A DNA stretch of 64,000 nucleotides from Rhynchospora pubera (GCA_028095005.1 CM051461.1:40659968-40723967); one strand, 5' to 3'; numbered from the stretch's first letter, positions 11,410 to 23,272 are shown. A program made the numbers and translations. The notes: generated from the letters alone by a model not told the origin.

Positions 11410-14110
11410 ATGCAGGATAATAATACCAACTTATCTAAAAATACTCCATTGCTAGGGATCTTTTCTACAGTGTTATTGATGACGTCATTCATTCAATTAC
11501 CTTCGATATTTCCGTCCTTTTTGTCCGATATGGAGCACAGCACAACACTTTCTCCCTCTTCATCAGGCGAGCACCAAGCACCAGCTCGCTCTCTCGCGAT
11601 CTCCGCCGATCCCCTCCCCTTTGCAAGGACGAGAATCCACATATTTTTCGTGCCAAATCGAGAGAGGGAAAGAGAAATAGAGGTATGGAGCGAGGTATGC
11701 TGAAGTGGCCTCAAAGATTCTACCAATCTCCGTCGACCCCTCTCTCTCGCCATGGCTTCGAAAAAGGATCATCTCCTCTCTCTCCTCGCAGACGGACGAG
11801 GAACCTAGCTTTGCGCCTCTCCTCCTTCACCTTGCGAACTTCTCTCCTTTTCCTGGTGAGTACCTTTTTGGCATTCCCAGCTCTCGCTCCTCTCCCTTAG
11901 ATGCTTTGATTGACTTTTGAATACACTTAATTTTTTGTTATAGCAGCATCTTTATCTGTCGGCTTCCTACGGCCAGTGTTGACAAATTGTTTCACTAATC
12001 TTTCTATCTTTCCTTCTTTATTTTTGTCTGATTTTCTTTATTAGTTCTAATTTGTTTATAGTTCTGATTTTGTTTCACCTAATCAATGATTACTTTTCTT
12101 TTTAGAGTTTTTTTTTCTGAAATTTGGTCATGATTAGCAAATTTAGGCTTAAGTTTGTAGTTTATAAAAATGAATAACGTCCCAATAAAAATTAAAATTG
12201 TTTGGGCAGTCATGGTGTCATACGGTTGAAGCCCCCTTTTTTTATTGCAGTGGTCTATATTTCGCTCTTATTCTTAGTCGATAGTAATTGCAATATCTTG
12301 GATTTGGGGCTCGCATGATTAGATCGGTTTCAATCGGTAGCTTAAATATCAACTGATTAACTCAATAGGCACCTAATTGTATTTTATATCAACCACTCCT
12401 GATCATTTTACTGGTCTTTCGCATCTAATTTTATAGACAGCCTCACATTCTCTCTCTTCCAAAGAACTCATTCTAGACCTCCTTATTGCCCTCCCCTCTA
12501 ACAATACAACTACGGTAACTTGGTATAGAAAGTTATGATTACGTGGTTTAATAATGAGAATGATTTTTTTATTTTATTTTAAGTATTCTATTAATCGGGT
12601 TTTGCGTTTAAACAATTTCAGTTACTTTCATCATATGCAAGAGCAAGCGCACTTGGAGGGAGAATTCATAGATGAAGTGAAAACAGCGGCAACATACGTG
12701 TAACAAGATATGCACACCAAGTGTTTCACAAAATGCATGTAAGGTTGCTCTATCTTTTCTAAATTCATATATTTAAATTGGCACTTTTTTCATTTATGGT
12801 AACAATACAGTAGCCGATCCCTCCCTTCTTTATATATTTCTACAGTGGTTTCTGATTTTGATTCAATTTTTCCAATTTTCAAGCTCATGGATGAAGGGGC
12901 CAAGGAAGAGCTGGTTTTAGAGCTCAGCAAAGAGATAACAGAGTTGCTTCAAAAATTTTAGGAACCTGATGAATAATTTAAGGTACTTTATATTATATTT
13001 TAAGAATTGTATTGTTAAAAGAAATTGATGTAGTGTCAACACTTTACATAATCTGATCTCTTACAACTACAACTACAACAACTAAGCCTTTTGTTCCAAA
13101 CAAGTTGGGGTAGGCTAAATCTGATCTCTTAATTAAAATAAAATTAATTTTCTTTTTCTACACATTAATGCTTGATTTATGCATTTTTTGTTAGATATTG
13201 TGTTGTTATACTACATAGTTTAAGTGTTTAACTTTGAGATGAGATGCGCTGGGCAGAAAAGCGTCAACTTGGTGTCAAACCTTGAAGTAATCATTCTTGA
13301 CATGATTGAACTTTTAGTTAAAATCATTTCAATTTCAATGTAAGAGAAAGACTTTTTCATTTTATTGACTTTAATCATTAGTATCAAATATTATCTTTAG
13401 CTTAAACTGAGACTCTGAATCTCTGATATGAGATATTATCCTGGTTGGACCATAAAATAAATATATTTAGTATTTGGTTAGTGGTTTATTATCATTAGTG
13501 TATACACTCTTTTGCACTTGAATAATCTGCATGTATCATGAACCTTAAAAGTGTTGGTGCTGTTGCTTGATAGTTTCTATTTATTTTACAAATACGTGGG
13601 TTATACTCTCATAGGAAGAAGTGTTTTTCTCATTAACAAAGTGACACTCAAGGATTCTATTGCTGTGTCAGGATCAAATTTTGTTTACAAAAGGTAGACA
13701 TGTTGACCACCAAATATGGAGATTTGCAGTTATTTTTTGCATTTTGCTCGAATTTCTATTTGTCAATTTTTTTTAGGGAGCTATAGGTAAGCTTTTTCAT
13801 ATGTTCGACATTTTTTTACTGTCTGCGATTAGTAAGTGATCAAACTTCACAAAATGTTTATAAGGTGTACTTTGGTTTTTAATGTTTATATGTATGCCTT
13901 TTCTATTCATTACTGCATTTTATGGCCAGTAATTGCTTCAATTTTGATCAGATGCTTGGTTGCTTGGCTATTGGAGAGATGCTGGTTTTAAGTCAAGATG
14001 TCTGCTTCACTTGACCGTGTACGATTCTACATCTATGTTCCAGTTGAAAACCAAAGAACTAACGTAGGAAGGTACAATGGCGGTACTGGCAAGGTAACTG
14101 TACAGAATTC
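11410..14110 (+). pseudogene. Gene-like unit of unknown identity, probably broken
   Basis: A CT-rich, 5'-leader-like stretch (about 11480-11860) ends in a good splice donor (TTTTCCTG|GTGAGTACC near 11854). Further pieces follow: a segment at about 12615-12730 readable as a helical peptide ending HTKCFTKCM but with an in-frame stop; a segment at about 12888-12960 starting with Met (MDEGAKEELVLELSKEI) and stopping at TAG; and a 123-codon open frame starting at 13998 whose first 30 residues look protein-like before it runs into LINE sequence. I could not assign a family. The CxxxC-like motif hinted at a small TIM protein, but the match is too weak to claim. It may be a decayed gene or gene fragments carried by a transposon; a Helitron 3' end lies downstream at 16563-16589. 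Confidence 0.3.
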
Positions 14111-14576
14111 AACATTAATTGAACATTGCTTTAAGGGAGCTGTCTCTCTTTTGTGCTGCTTCTTTCCCTGGCCCATGCTTTTTCAGGTCAATTTTATGCA
14201 TTATCTATTTATTTTTATCTTCTTAGAAGATGCTATCCTTTATAAGATAATGAATATTTGCTTAATATTACCTCTCAGATTAATAAGAAACAAGTCTTTA
14301 GATATTATTGTGCAGCTATATTTTGGGTTTTGTGGAGAAATAGAAATGATTGTTGCTTTAATCAGATAAGACTGCATACAAATAGTAGATGTTTATCCGA
14401 GATACAAAGAATGTTTCTTAATTGGTCAGGTACGTGAAAAGCAGCTTTAAAGGAAGAGATATGGAGCTTTTGGCCAGCAGATGATGGGATGCCAGAATAG
14501 CTGGAGGATGGAGCGACAAGGACAGAGAATGCTATTGAGGGAGGGAGGCTACTAATCCATGTTGAATAGAATATTT

Positions 14577-16337
14577 TGTTAGGAAATCGCCCAATTTTAA
14601 TTTTAGACTAATTACTAACTAATTAATCCAATTAAACAAAGAGCAAGAGATCTAGTACAAAGCTATTCGACACAAGAGATTAAGGTGGAATATTATACCT
14701 CCCGCGAAATCGTATTCGCGGGGCTCGATCCTACGGCATAGAAATCGATGGCGTGCTCTCCGTACGCCTTCACCATGTTAGCGGCCGCCTCGAGTCCACC
14801 AAAAGGTTAACCAATTTCTAAATCGACACGTGCTAGCGTTTCGATTAGAACGAGGCTAATCCCATGGAGCAACTCTCTTCTACACATCAACACTTTGATA
14901 TAGGTGGAGAGTTGTAGCTCAACACATGAGCGATAAGAGGAGGAGGGAAGATGGCGCATGGCCAAGGGGAAGGGAGTGGGTGGCGGCTAGGAGAAGGGAA
15001 GAGAGAGCCTTGTGCAAGGAGCCACCAAGGGTCCTTTTATAATGCTCAAACCCTAGACCAAAGATGCAACTATTTACATCTCATGCCATCCCACCTACCA
15101 CCCTTCATGTGGCCGGCCATAAATGGGCCTCTTGGGCCTCATTTGTCCATCCAATTTGTTTCTAATCCATTTAATTAGAATCCCTTTTTATTGCTCTATA
15201 TTTGGGCTACATCTTTAATACATAAATATTGGCCCATTAATTCAATATAACTATTTATATTAAATTGTGTTAAGCTAAATATAATTATTAACTAATTAAT
15301 AATTATTCTAGGATTAGCTAATACATTAATTCATTTCAATATGATCTATTTGACTTAATTAATTATAACGGTGTATAATTAATTAATCAACTTATCATAT
15401 TTACGCAATACATACTGTTGCGAATAAATGAATAATGCACTGTATGGTTAAAACTTTATTTGTGTGACCCTTTGAGGATTTATGCTAAGTTGGACATGGA
15501 ATTAAATCGTTATTTAATCCCAATAATCATAAGCGGTATCTAGCAACACGTTATGATTCCCAATTCGCATAAATAGTGTACTGCTACAGTATTTAAATCC
15601 TGCATAAGAGAATAAATATGTTTCTCTATTTTGATTCTTATGTCTCACGATATCATCGTATAATCCAAGATAGGAATGTGTCATTCTTGCAGATTATACG
15701 TTTCTTGATCTAGAGTTGATCGCCTAGTTGCGCGCATACGATCCAACTCCATCAAGGGGCCCAAACAGATATCGTCACTCACTAAGTGAATTAATGAGGG
15801 ACATACGGTTTTCTTGATGATTAACTTTTCCCCGCACAATTCAAGAGAACATAAATAAAGTCCGTATAGCAGCCCTTATCGGGAATCAGCGGTAGACAGT
15901 ATTTATTGAACCTATCCTCATGTGGAAAAGATAAACATCTCAAACTTAGAACCAAAATCATAACGAAATAAACAATGACACATAACACAATCCATATGTT
16001 TATTTCGTTGGGTCAAGTCCTGTACTATGTTCCATAACATATACATATGCAATTAAGTTGGTAACTCTTTACCTATGATTTGTAGAACTTAATCATCACT
16101 TAACTTGCATACTAATCTTATATGATAATTAATGTTCCTTGTTAATTATCAAGATTATGGACCGTTTAGATTTATTATTGTCATTCTAAAGAATGATCCA
16201 CAGAGATCTACAATTCAGATCCTCAACCTGAATGATCTGTCAATAATAAACCTAGGAACAGATGATAAAATATCATCCATAACATAAACTAATAATTAAG
16301 TCATTAAATTATTGACTTCTAGGACATAACTCCAACA
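14577..16337 (-). mobile_element. Solo LTR A, BARE/Angela-like Ty1/copia, 5-bp TSD TATTT
   Basis: Minus-strand sequence begins TGTTGGAGTTATGTCCTAGA and ends in CA, giving a 1761-bp TG...CA unit flanked by TATTT at 14572-14576 and 16338-16342. A start of this kind and a length near 1.8 kb are characteristic of BARE-1/WIS/Angela LTRs. A minus-strand TATA motif (TTATAAAAGG, near 15033-15042) supports the orientation. No internal domain, PBS or second LTR is adjacent, so it is a solo LTR left by LTR-LTR recombination. It splits a LINE fragment. The 75-codon open frame at 14951-15178 lies within it and is not treated as a gene. Confidence 0.9.
15033..15042 (-). promoter_or_regulatory. Putative TATA box of solo LTR A
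   Basis: Minus strand reads TTATAAAAGG within the LTR, about 450 bp from its 3' end, as expected for the U3/R border. Solo LTR B has CTATAAAAGGGG at the equivalent place (about 19946-19957). Confidence 0.55.
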
Positions 16338-16562
16338 TATTTTTCTCTGTTATTTGCTTTATTGTAGGGGTTTTGTGTTGTAATGAGATATTAAACTTGG
16401 TTTGGTTGATAGGGTCAAGGGACGTGAGATAATGCTTGGGGCACTGGTACACTTGAGTAGGTACCAGTGCCAGGTCAGTTTACTTTTTTTCTGATTGTTT
16501 AGAACAGTTGTATTTTGTAATGTTTTTCGTTATAAATACCGATGGTCGTAAGTAAATAGCAA

Positions 16563-16589
16563 TCGCGCAACGCGCGAAATTAACACTAG
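16563..16589 (+). mobile_element. Helitron 3' terminus (hairpin plus CTAG)
   Basis: A perfect 6-bp GC-rich stem TCGCGC-AAC-GCGCGA (16563-16577) is followed 8 nt later by CTAG and then T, the standard Helitron 3' end arrangement (hairpin, CTRR, insertion before T). A matching 5' TC end was not located, so element length is unknown. It may include the LINE fragment and the broken unit upstream. Confidence 0.65.
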
Positions 16590-16695
16590 TTCTTTTCAAT
16601 TTCATGAACAAATTTTTTTTTCACAACTCAATTGGATATTGTTATCACGAGATAGTCATTTACTTTGAAAATATGTTATTTCTATTATAATTTAT

Positions 16696-16765
16696 ATTTG
16701 ATAGCTCTAATGCATAGGAGGATTTTTAATATTTGATAGCTCTAATGCATAGGAGGATTTTTAAT
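16696..16765. repeat. Perfect 35-bp tandem duplication
   Basis: Two identical 35-bp units (16696-16730 and 16731-16765), each starting ATTTGATAGCTCTAATGC. Perfect identity implies a recent event. Confidence 0.95.
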
Positions 16766-16828
16766 ACCATAAGTTCATGATGTCATAAAATGTCAAAAAT
16801 TTACTTTTATTTACACTTTAATATTTAA

Positions 16829-17017
16829 GGCTCCGTTTGGATGCGTTGAGAATAAGGTAGGAAGAAGGAAGAAGGGAATAAATTTATTGGGAAGGGGTAA
16901 ATTTATTGGGAAGTGTGTAACTTTTGTGAAGAGTTTGGATGGTTAGAAATAAATTTATTGGTAAAAAATGGTTATTCCTTATTCCTTATTCCGGGAAGAA
17001 GCCATTCAAACGGAGCC
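16829..17017. mobile_element. Tourist-like MITE, copy 5, TSD TAA
   Basis: Best-preserved TIRs of the family: GGCTCCGTTTGGATG at the left, and CATTCAAACGGAGCC at the right, flanked by TAA (16826-16828 and 17018-17020). The interior has the core in reverse orientation relative to copy 1 (GTGTAACTTTTGTGAAGAGT). An internal GGGAATAAATTTATTGG-type segment is duplicated. Confidence 0.92.
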
Positions 17018-17020
17018 TAA

Positions 17021-17597
17021 AAGAATTAATGATGATCGAAACCGTTGATTTTGTTTGATTTCACGAGAGGTACATTCTCATAAAATTTATAATTTTCGAA
17101 ATTTATTTAATACTAGATTATGCAGTAAATTGTCCCCATGTTATAATTACAGTTATAACAAGAAAAAATAATATTGTTAAAACTGATGAACTTTCTTACC
17201 GAAGTTGGAATAGTTTAGAAGAGAGAAGAGCTTATGCTTATCCACATAAAGTGACGTATAAATAAATTGCGACAACTAATGCAGGGGTCGGGGTTAATTT
17301 GCCCGGAAGTTCAGTTACAGAATGATTATTTTTATTCAAGACAGACCATTCATTAATAATTTAAGGGGAGAGAGAGAAAAAAAAAGGGAAAAAAAATATA
17401 TAAAAGCACTAACGGAGTACGTGTTCGACAAGTCACTTTTTTTTTGAAAAAACATAATTAAAAATGGGATCTATTGGTGCCAACTCAATAATGTTAATGT
17501 TATATCATGCTCCTGTCAGCACTCAATTCATATTTTATGTTTTATATACGATGGATTATTTCATTGTTGCTCATAAATCATAAAATATGCAAATAGT
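17021..17597. other. Intergenic DNA, nothing recognised
   Basis: AT-rich, with no open frame or element end recognised. Confidence 0.5.
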
Positions 17598-18990
17598 TAG
17601 GGTTGTGAAACGTGAAGAACGTACACGAAAGTAGTTACTTTCGTTTATGTTTCGTTATAATTAACGTAACTATTTTCATTTACGTTGTTGTTTCGTTATT
17701 AAAACGTAAATATAATATCTGACGTTTTCTGTTCCGTTTTCTTAAATGTAATAAACGTTAAAAACATTAAATCCAAACAGACAAGTTACACATCTAACAT
17801 ATTAAATAGGAGAGATCCGTATTTACTGTACCATTTATCCTTTTGAACATAAAAAATCAAATAGGAGAACAATCAATTAAATAAAGTTAAAAATGATAAA
17901 TATTGAACACCCTTTTCCTAAGGTCCTTGCTCCTTGCTAATGCAATCCACATTTACCTCAAAGGGCAAAGGCACCAAGTAATTGAAATTTCTACATTTTG
18001 TTAAATAGCAGAGCGCCGGCCAATAATTTCCTAAACAAAAGTTGTTGCAATTAAAACATATTGCTAGAAAATAAAAAAAAGGAGAATTTCAAAATTGAAA
18101 CATGTAATTAGCCATGATTCCATAAACACATTTTTTTTTTATCAAAATAAAGGAACCACAATAAAGAACAAATTCAACTTCAAACGAGCTCAAAACCGCT
18201 GCTATTAATTTTGTAAGCTTCTCACCACGTCAAAAAAATTACCTTCAAGTATTCAAACCCTAAAATTTCAATCTTACCTGAATCAAAAAATTAAATAAAT
18301 AAAATAAGAAAACTTTCAAAAGAAACAAGTAGAATACCTGAATGGCGCTATGAAAGATTCCTCCAAGACCGATCCGATCTTTGAAGATGCAATTGATCTA
18401 TAAAATGGTGTTGTTTGTCTTCTCCGAGTCGCTATTGGCAATATCGTACGATGGAGAATCACCTCCTTCATCCCTCTCTTCTTCACTTCGCTTCAGTTTC
18501 TCTTCTATCGGCTTTGTTTCCGTCTCCTTTCCTTTCTCCACGTGTCTTCTTGAAGAGGCGCAAATTGCTGAGAGAGAGAGGGGTTTCTCTTGTGGGGTTT
18601 CAAGTAGAGAAGAGGGAGGTGAGCAGAGGGGTTTGACAAGGTGAGCGAGCGAGCGGGATAGAGGTCTCTCTGGGTTTCGAGTGATGGAAGAGAAAGGCGG
18701 CGAGAGCGAGAGAGAAAGAAAGAAGAAGGGGAATCAAGAGAGAACGGTGTGGCGCTAGGGTATTCTCCTCTCCTCTATTTCTGAGTCTCTCTATCTCTGC
18801 AATTTCATAATTTTAAAGTGGGCCGACGGAATGGAATCGATCCATTTCGTTTATGTTATGTCCTTACCAATGAAACGTGTTTCGCTTCCGTTTCTGTTCC
18901 GCCGAGTGAAACACAATAAAAGAACCACTCCGTTTTGGACGGAATAGAACGAAAGCGTACGAAACGGTATGAAATTGACAGCGTACCAAG
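17598..18990. mobile_element. Composite element with terminal CGTTTCG motifs
   Basis: Both outer parts (about 17598-17760 and 18810-18985) are crowded with CGTTTCGTT/AACGAAACG and CCGTTTC motifs in both orientations. The same motif style occurs in the hAT-like element at 46428-46736, and the left end starts TAGGGTTGTGAAACG. The central ~1 kb carries a CT-rich leader-like stretch with open frames (18381-18644) of no recognisable family. I could not find a convincing target duplication, so borders are approximate and membership is inferred. Confidence 0.45.
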
Positions 18991-19379
18991 TAAAATAACT
19001 GGAAAATAAAATAAAAATAACATCACACATATAAGCAATTAATGCTTGATACTTTAGTCATTTTCGATGTTGATTACTTTTTGTGCTATTTAAATTCTGG
19101 TTCGTACTGTAATGAATCCGATCGTCACGACAGCATGATCTATCAATATTAGTATTTTAGAGATCCTTCAAGAAAAAACAAAACAAGCACTGATTTAAAC
19201 AATCTAATTAGCTAAGGCTAATTTTAAATCGGAGATACTACTTAATTAATTATCTAATAATTTGTTCCGATGGAAATTCAATGCAATCAAAACCTAAATG
19301 TTGGTAGAATATTTAAATTTCTTAATTTATTAAATTTTGTACCAACTCAGGAGGTCCTTTTCTAAACTAGATACAAACA
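18991..19379. other. AT-rich spacer
   Basis: Nothing recognised between the CGTTTCG element and the inverted LTR pair. Confidence 0.5.
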
Positions 19380-22034
19380 TGTTAGAGTATGATTGTATTA
19401 AAGAGAAGATATTGAGATTATATGATGGTTGGAGATTGCTAATAATAGAGATTATAAAGGGTAGATAGTGTAAGAAAGTGCATAAATTTTAATTTTAAGA
19501 TTAATTACACTTAATTAACCTATCAAAACCACATGTACATAAGGATCTAGTGCTTAAACAATCACACACAAAGAGAAGAGTAGGAAAATTATACCTCTCT
19601 TAATATTGTAATTAAGAGTCTCGATCCTACAGTTTAGAAATCGATAGGGTGCGCTCCAAGCTCCTCCACCAAGGTTGACGGCCGCCTCTAGTCCACCTAG
19701 AGGTTAACCACCTCCTTGCGATCCTTGCGCTAGCAAGAGAAAGGAGAGAGACTAATCCAAAGGTTTCCCCTCTTCTAATTAGTCTATACTTTAATGGAAA
19801 AGGAAAATTTGTGCTCAACACATGAGCTAAAGGTGGAATAAGAGCAAGCGAAAATGAAGAAAATCTGAATTTTCTTATGTAATTTTCGTCCAAAATGAAA
19901 GGGAAAAGATGGAGGCTATGGTGGCTAGGGTTTCTCTCTCCAAATGATCCCCTTTTATAGCCAACCACTCCCCATGACAAGTTGCAACTATTTACAACCT
20001 TGCCACTTGCCCTAGCTGAATTTTAATGGGCTCAATAGCCCATTTTATCATGTATTAAATGGTCCATTAATTCATTAATTAATGGTCCATATAATTGTTT
20101 TTTTGTTGCACCTCAAATTGGACTTTTAAATAGCAATTTAAATAGAAGCCAAATAGCTCATATAAATAAAAATATGTTGAACATAATTAATTATTAATTT
20201 ATTAATAATTAATATGGAATTAGCCAATGCATTAATTTATTTCTATATGATCTCTTTGACTTAATTAATTATAACGGTCCGCAACAGTATATAATTAATT
20301 AATCCAACTCATCATATTTTCGCAATACACACTGTTGCGAATAAATAAATAATGCACTGTATGGTTAAAACTCTATTTGTGTGACCCATTGAGGATTTAT
20401 GCTATGTTGGACATGGAATTAAATCGTTATTTAATTCCAATAATCATGAGTGGTATCTAGCAACACGTTATGATTCCCAATTCGCATAAATAATGTACTG
20501 CTACAGTATTTAAATTCTGCGTAAGAGAATAAAAATATTTCTCTATTTTGATTCTTATGTCACACGATATCATCGTATAATCCAAGATAGGAACGTGTCG
20601 TTCTTGCAGATTATACGTTTCTTGATCTAGAGATAATTATATCAGTTGCTAGCAAACAATCTATCTCCATCAAGGGGCCCAAATAGATATCGTCACTTAC
20701 TAAGTGAATTAATGAGGGACATACGGTTTTCTTGATAATTAGCTTTTCCCCGCACAATTCAAGAGAACTTAAATCAAGTCCGTATAGCAGCCCTTATAAG
20801 GAATCAGCGGTAGACAAGATTTATAGAACCTATCCTCATGTGGAAAAGATAATCATCTCAAACTTAGAACCAAAATCATAACGAAATAAATAATGACACG
20901 TAACACAATCCATATATTTATTTCGTGGGGTCAAGTCCTGTACTATGTTCTATAACATACACATATGCAATTAAGTTGGTTACTCTTAACCTATGATTTA
21001 TAGAACTTAATCATCACTTAACTTGCATACTAATCTTATTGATAATTAATGTACCTTGTTAATTATCAAGATTATGGACGTTTTAGATTTATTGTTGTCA
21101 TTTACTACTAAGTGAAAAATAGTGATCTATAATTCATATCCTCAACCTGAATGAACTGTCAACAAATAAATCAAGGAACAAATGACGCGAGATCATCAAT
21201 GACATAAACTATAGAAGTAGCCAAATATGATTGGCTTCTAGGACATATCTCTAACAGATAGGATATGAATATGGGAGATATTTATCATTGTCTTTTGGGT
21301 TGGTTTATAAATAGACTCAAAGCAATTCGGTACAAAATCACTTTTCTATTATGGTATCTGAGCTAACACTATATTGGAATTAGACTCACGCCTATTCCAA
21401 AAATAACAACTTTCTAGCCCACCTATTCCACCTAATAAATAGAATAAGTAGCTATTTTTTTTTATTCCGGTATAACTTCAAATCGACTCTACTAGCTTCT
21501 TTATTCCAAGAATAAGATACTATCTTCTCCATATTCCCTCTCTAACCTTCTCCAGATCAGAACGCAAAACCTTCAATCTCTCTCTATTATGATAGACTAT
21601 TCCAAATCAGAGTCTCTCCATCTCTCTTTCTCGATTAAACTAGATCTGGTCGCCACCCCCTCCAGCGACTATCACGCACCAAAACTTGCGCCACACCTAC
21701 GTCGCCCCTAGGTTGATCGATCATACCTGACGAGCATCGCCTCGCACAATTGATCATCGTCGCGAACCTCATTGCAGAGCCACCAAGCATCTCAATCAGC
21801 ACTGTCGTTGCCAAGCACGACCTCCGTCTCATAATAGGAAAGTAATTTTGTATCGAATTGTGATTAATGATTACAAGTATTTGGATCTATTTATAAACCA
21901 ATTCAAAAAATAATAGATAAACATCTCTCATATTCATCCACGTATCTATCATATATAGTCTCTATTAATTATTATCAATCTCCGACCATCATACAATCTC
22001 GATATCTCTTATCTAATACAATCATACTCTAACA
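19380..22034. mobile_element. Short LTR-like repeats in inverted orientation
   Basis: The left arm starts TGTTAGAGTATGATTGTATT at 19380 and continues, after removing solo LTR B, to about 21351. The right arm is its inverted copy at about 21831-22034, ending AATACAATCATACTCTAACA. Each arm is about 180-205 bp. Directly after the left arm is TGGTATCTGAGC (21352-21363), one mismatch from the initiator-Met tRNA primer-binding site TGGTATCAGAGC, which identifies the arm as a small LTR. Between the arms (21364-21830) there is no convincing coding sequence. True LTRs should be direct repeats, so one arm has been inverted or a second copy joined head to head. Confidence 0.7.
19469..21256 (-). mobile_element. 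Solo LTR B, BARE/Angela-like Ty1/copia, 5-bp TSD GATAG
   Basis: 1788-bp TG...CA unit flanked by GATAG at 19464-19468 and 21257-21261. Minus strand begins TGTTAGAGATATGTCCTAGA. It aligns along its whole length with solo LTR A in the same orientation. For example, both share ATCATCGTATAATCCAAGAT, GATATCGTCACT and TCCCCGCACAATTCAAGAGA. Different target duplications show two independent insertions. It is inserted in the left arm of the inverted LTR pair. The 117-codon minus-strand open frame (19627-19980) lies in its R/U5 region and is not regarded as a gene. Confidence 0.9.
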
Positions 22035-22542
22035 AAATCCAATTTTGTTGCGAGGTACCCTATCTAAGTTAGTTGGTCTTTACATTTGGAACTTGCTATA
22101 CTAATGTAAATTCTCATCGAGTTCTTTGAGAAAATCATGGTTTTTCTTGTTGCTTTTATTTTTTCTTTGAAGAAATGTTATCCTTTGTGCTCTGGACTAC
22201 CTTGTGGCTCATACTGTCAATCTGTCATACACCCAAGTTTTTTTTTTTTTTTTTTTGTTTGTCTGTCAGTCAATCACCTAGGACCTAGGCTAAAACTTTG
22301 GATTTCCATGAAGATGGCGTGCAACAAATTAAAAACAATTAAGGATGCATAAAAAAATCAATTAATATACTAAAATTTACAAGTAGAATTAAAGCAAGTA
22401 AAGTAAATCATACAAATTCAAGTACTATGGTTACAACCAATCATCCTAGAAGAAGTATTTAGCCTCAAACCCATTATCCTAAAAGAAGTATTAAATAGCC
22501 TCTCGTCAAGCAACATACAAGATTCAAATATTTTATTAAATG

Positions 22543-22544
<2 letters not shown>

Positions 22545-22579
<35 letters not shown>
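22545..22579. repeat. (TA)n microsatellite
   Basis: About 17 uninterrupted units. Confidence 0.95.
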
Positions 22580-22583
<4 letters not shown>

Positions 22584-22783
22584 AATTGAAAGAAGTTAAG
22601 AGGACCTCGTGATCAGGCTTATTTTGTCGTTAAGCATACTATTTCTCAAGCATATAATTATGCAAAAATTATGATGAAGTGAATAAATAATTATGTAAAA
22701 TATCGCCCAATTAAGTACGTCAAATTTTGCAAAACATAATTATGATGAAAAAAAACGAACTTAATTTAAATATAAGCATTGCT

Positions 22784-22935
22784 CAATTAAGTACGCAAAA
22801 TTTTGCACTTATTACATTATACATGCTATTTTGGAAGAAAACTGTCGGTATAGTTGCTTACTTGCTTTTCATAAGTACACTTAGCACTTATTACATTATA
22901 CATAACTCTTTTCATAAGAAAACCTGTTTATGTAG
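22784..22935. repeat. Degenerate tandem repeat, period about 79 bp
   Basis: The 20-bp block GCACTTATTACATTATACAT occurs at 22805-22824 and 22884-22903. Flanking text (for example GAAAAC and ATAGTTGCT/GTAGTTGCT, then AAGTACAC) is also repeated with mismatches. Confidence 0.75.
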
Positions 22936-23272
22936 TTGCTCTCACAAGTACACCCATCTTTTTCTTTCCTACTCGGCTTCCACTAAAACTAACTGCCAGA
23001 AGCTACAAACCACCACTAACCAACCCACTTTTTTTTATTAACTTAATTACATCTAACCAAATATAATATTTGTACAATATAATATTCGTATATATGATAA
23101 AACACCCCTCAAAAACTCAATTTTCTGATGCTCGTCATCCCTATGTAACCAGCAATCTTCATTGTTTTGTGCCACTTTCTTCAGCTGAGCTAGGTTATTA
23201 ACTAATTACTAAGTCATCACCATCCCCATGCATACATCTTTGGTGCTTCTTCTAAATTAATCTCTGTACTAA

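Larger units (their letters stand above)
14290..16540 (+). mobile_element. LINE (L1-type) 3' fragment, interrupted by a solo LTR
   Basis: In the frame of position 14318 the sequence reads WVLWRNRNDCCFNQIR and ends KEEIWSFWPADD after a stop. The W-x-L-W-R-x-R-N pattern is typical of the C-terminal zinc-finger part of plant LINE reverse transcriptases. From 14423 it aligns by eye with the 393-bp LINE insertion at 58938-59330, and the match resumes after the LTR at 16343 up to about 16540, including the block TACCAGTGCC. The 5' border is uncertain, no poly(A) remains, and several stops show it is dead. Confidence 0.75.
22035..23272. other. Intergenic DNA downstream of the purine permease
   Basis: Holds a TA microsatellite and a degenerate ~79-bp tandem repeat (listed separately). 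The short open frames at 22137-22352 and 22727-23041 have no recognisable domain. The last part should contain the permease 3' UTR on the minus strand. Confidence 0.5.

Noticed and set aside
12615..12730. Small TIM-like CxxxC peptide
   Set aside because: Only one CxxxC is readable, an in-frame stop occurs, and the rest does not match the small TIM pattern.
14951..15178. 75-codon open frame
   Set aside because: Inside solo LTR A, antisense to its predicted transcript, with no homologous frame preserved in LTR B.
19627..19980. 117-codon minus-strand open frame
   Set aside because: Falls in the R/U5 part of solo LTR B and is not conserved as a frame in LTR A.
19464..21261. LTR A and LTR B as the two LTRs of one element
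   Set aside because: Each has its own matched 5-bp duplication and the sequence between them is unrelated, older repeat DNA rather than gag-pol.
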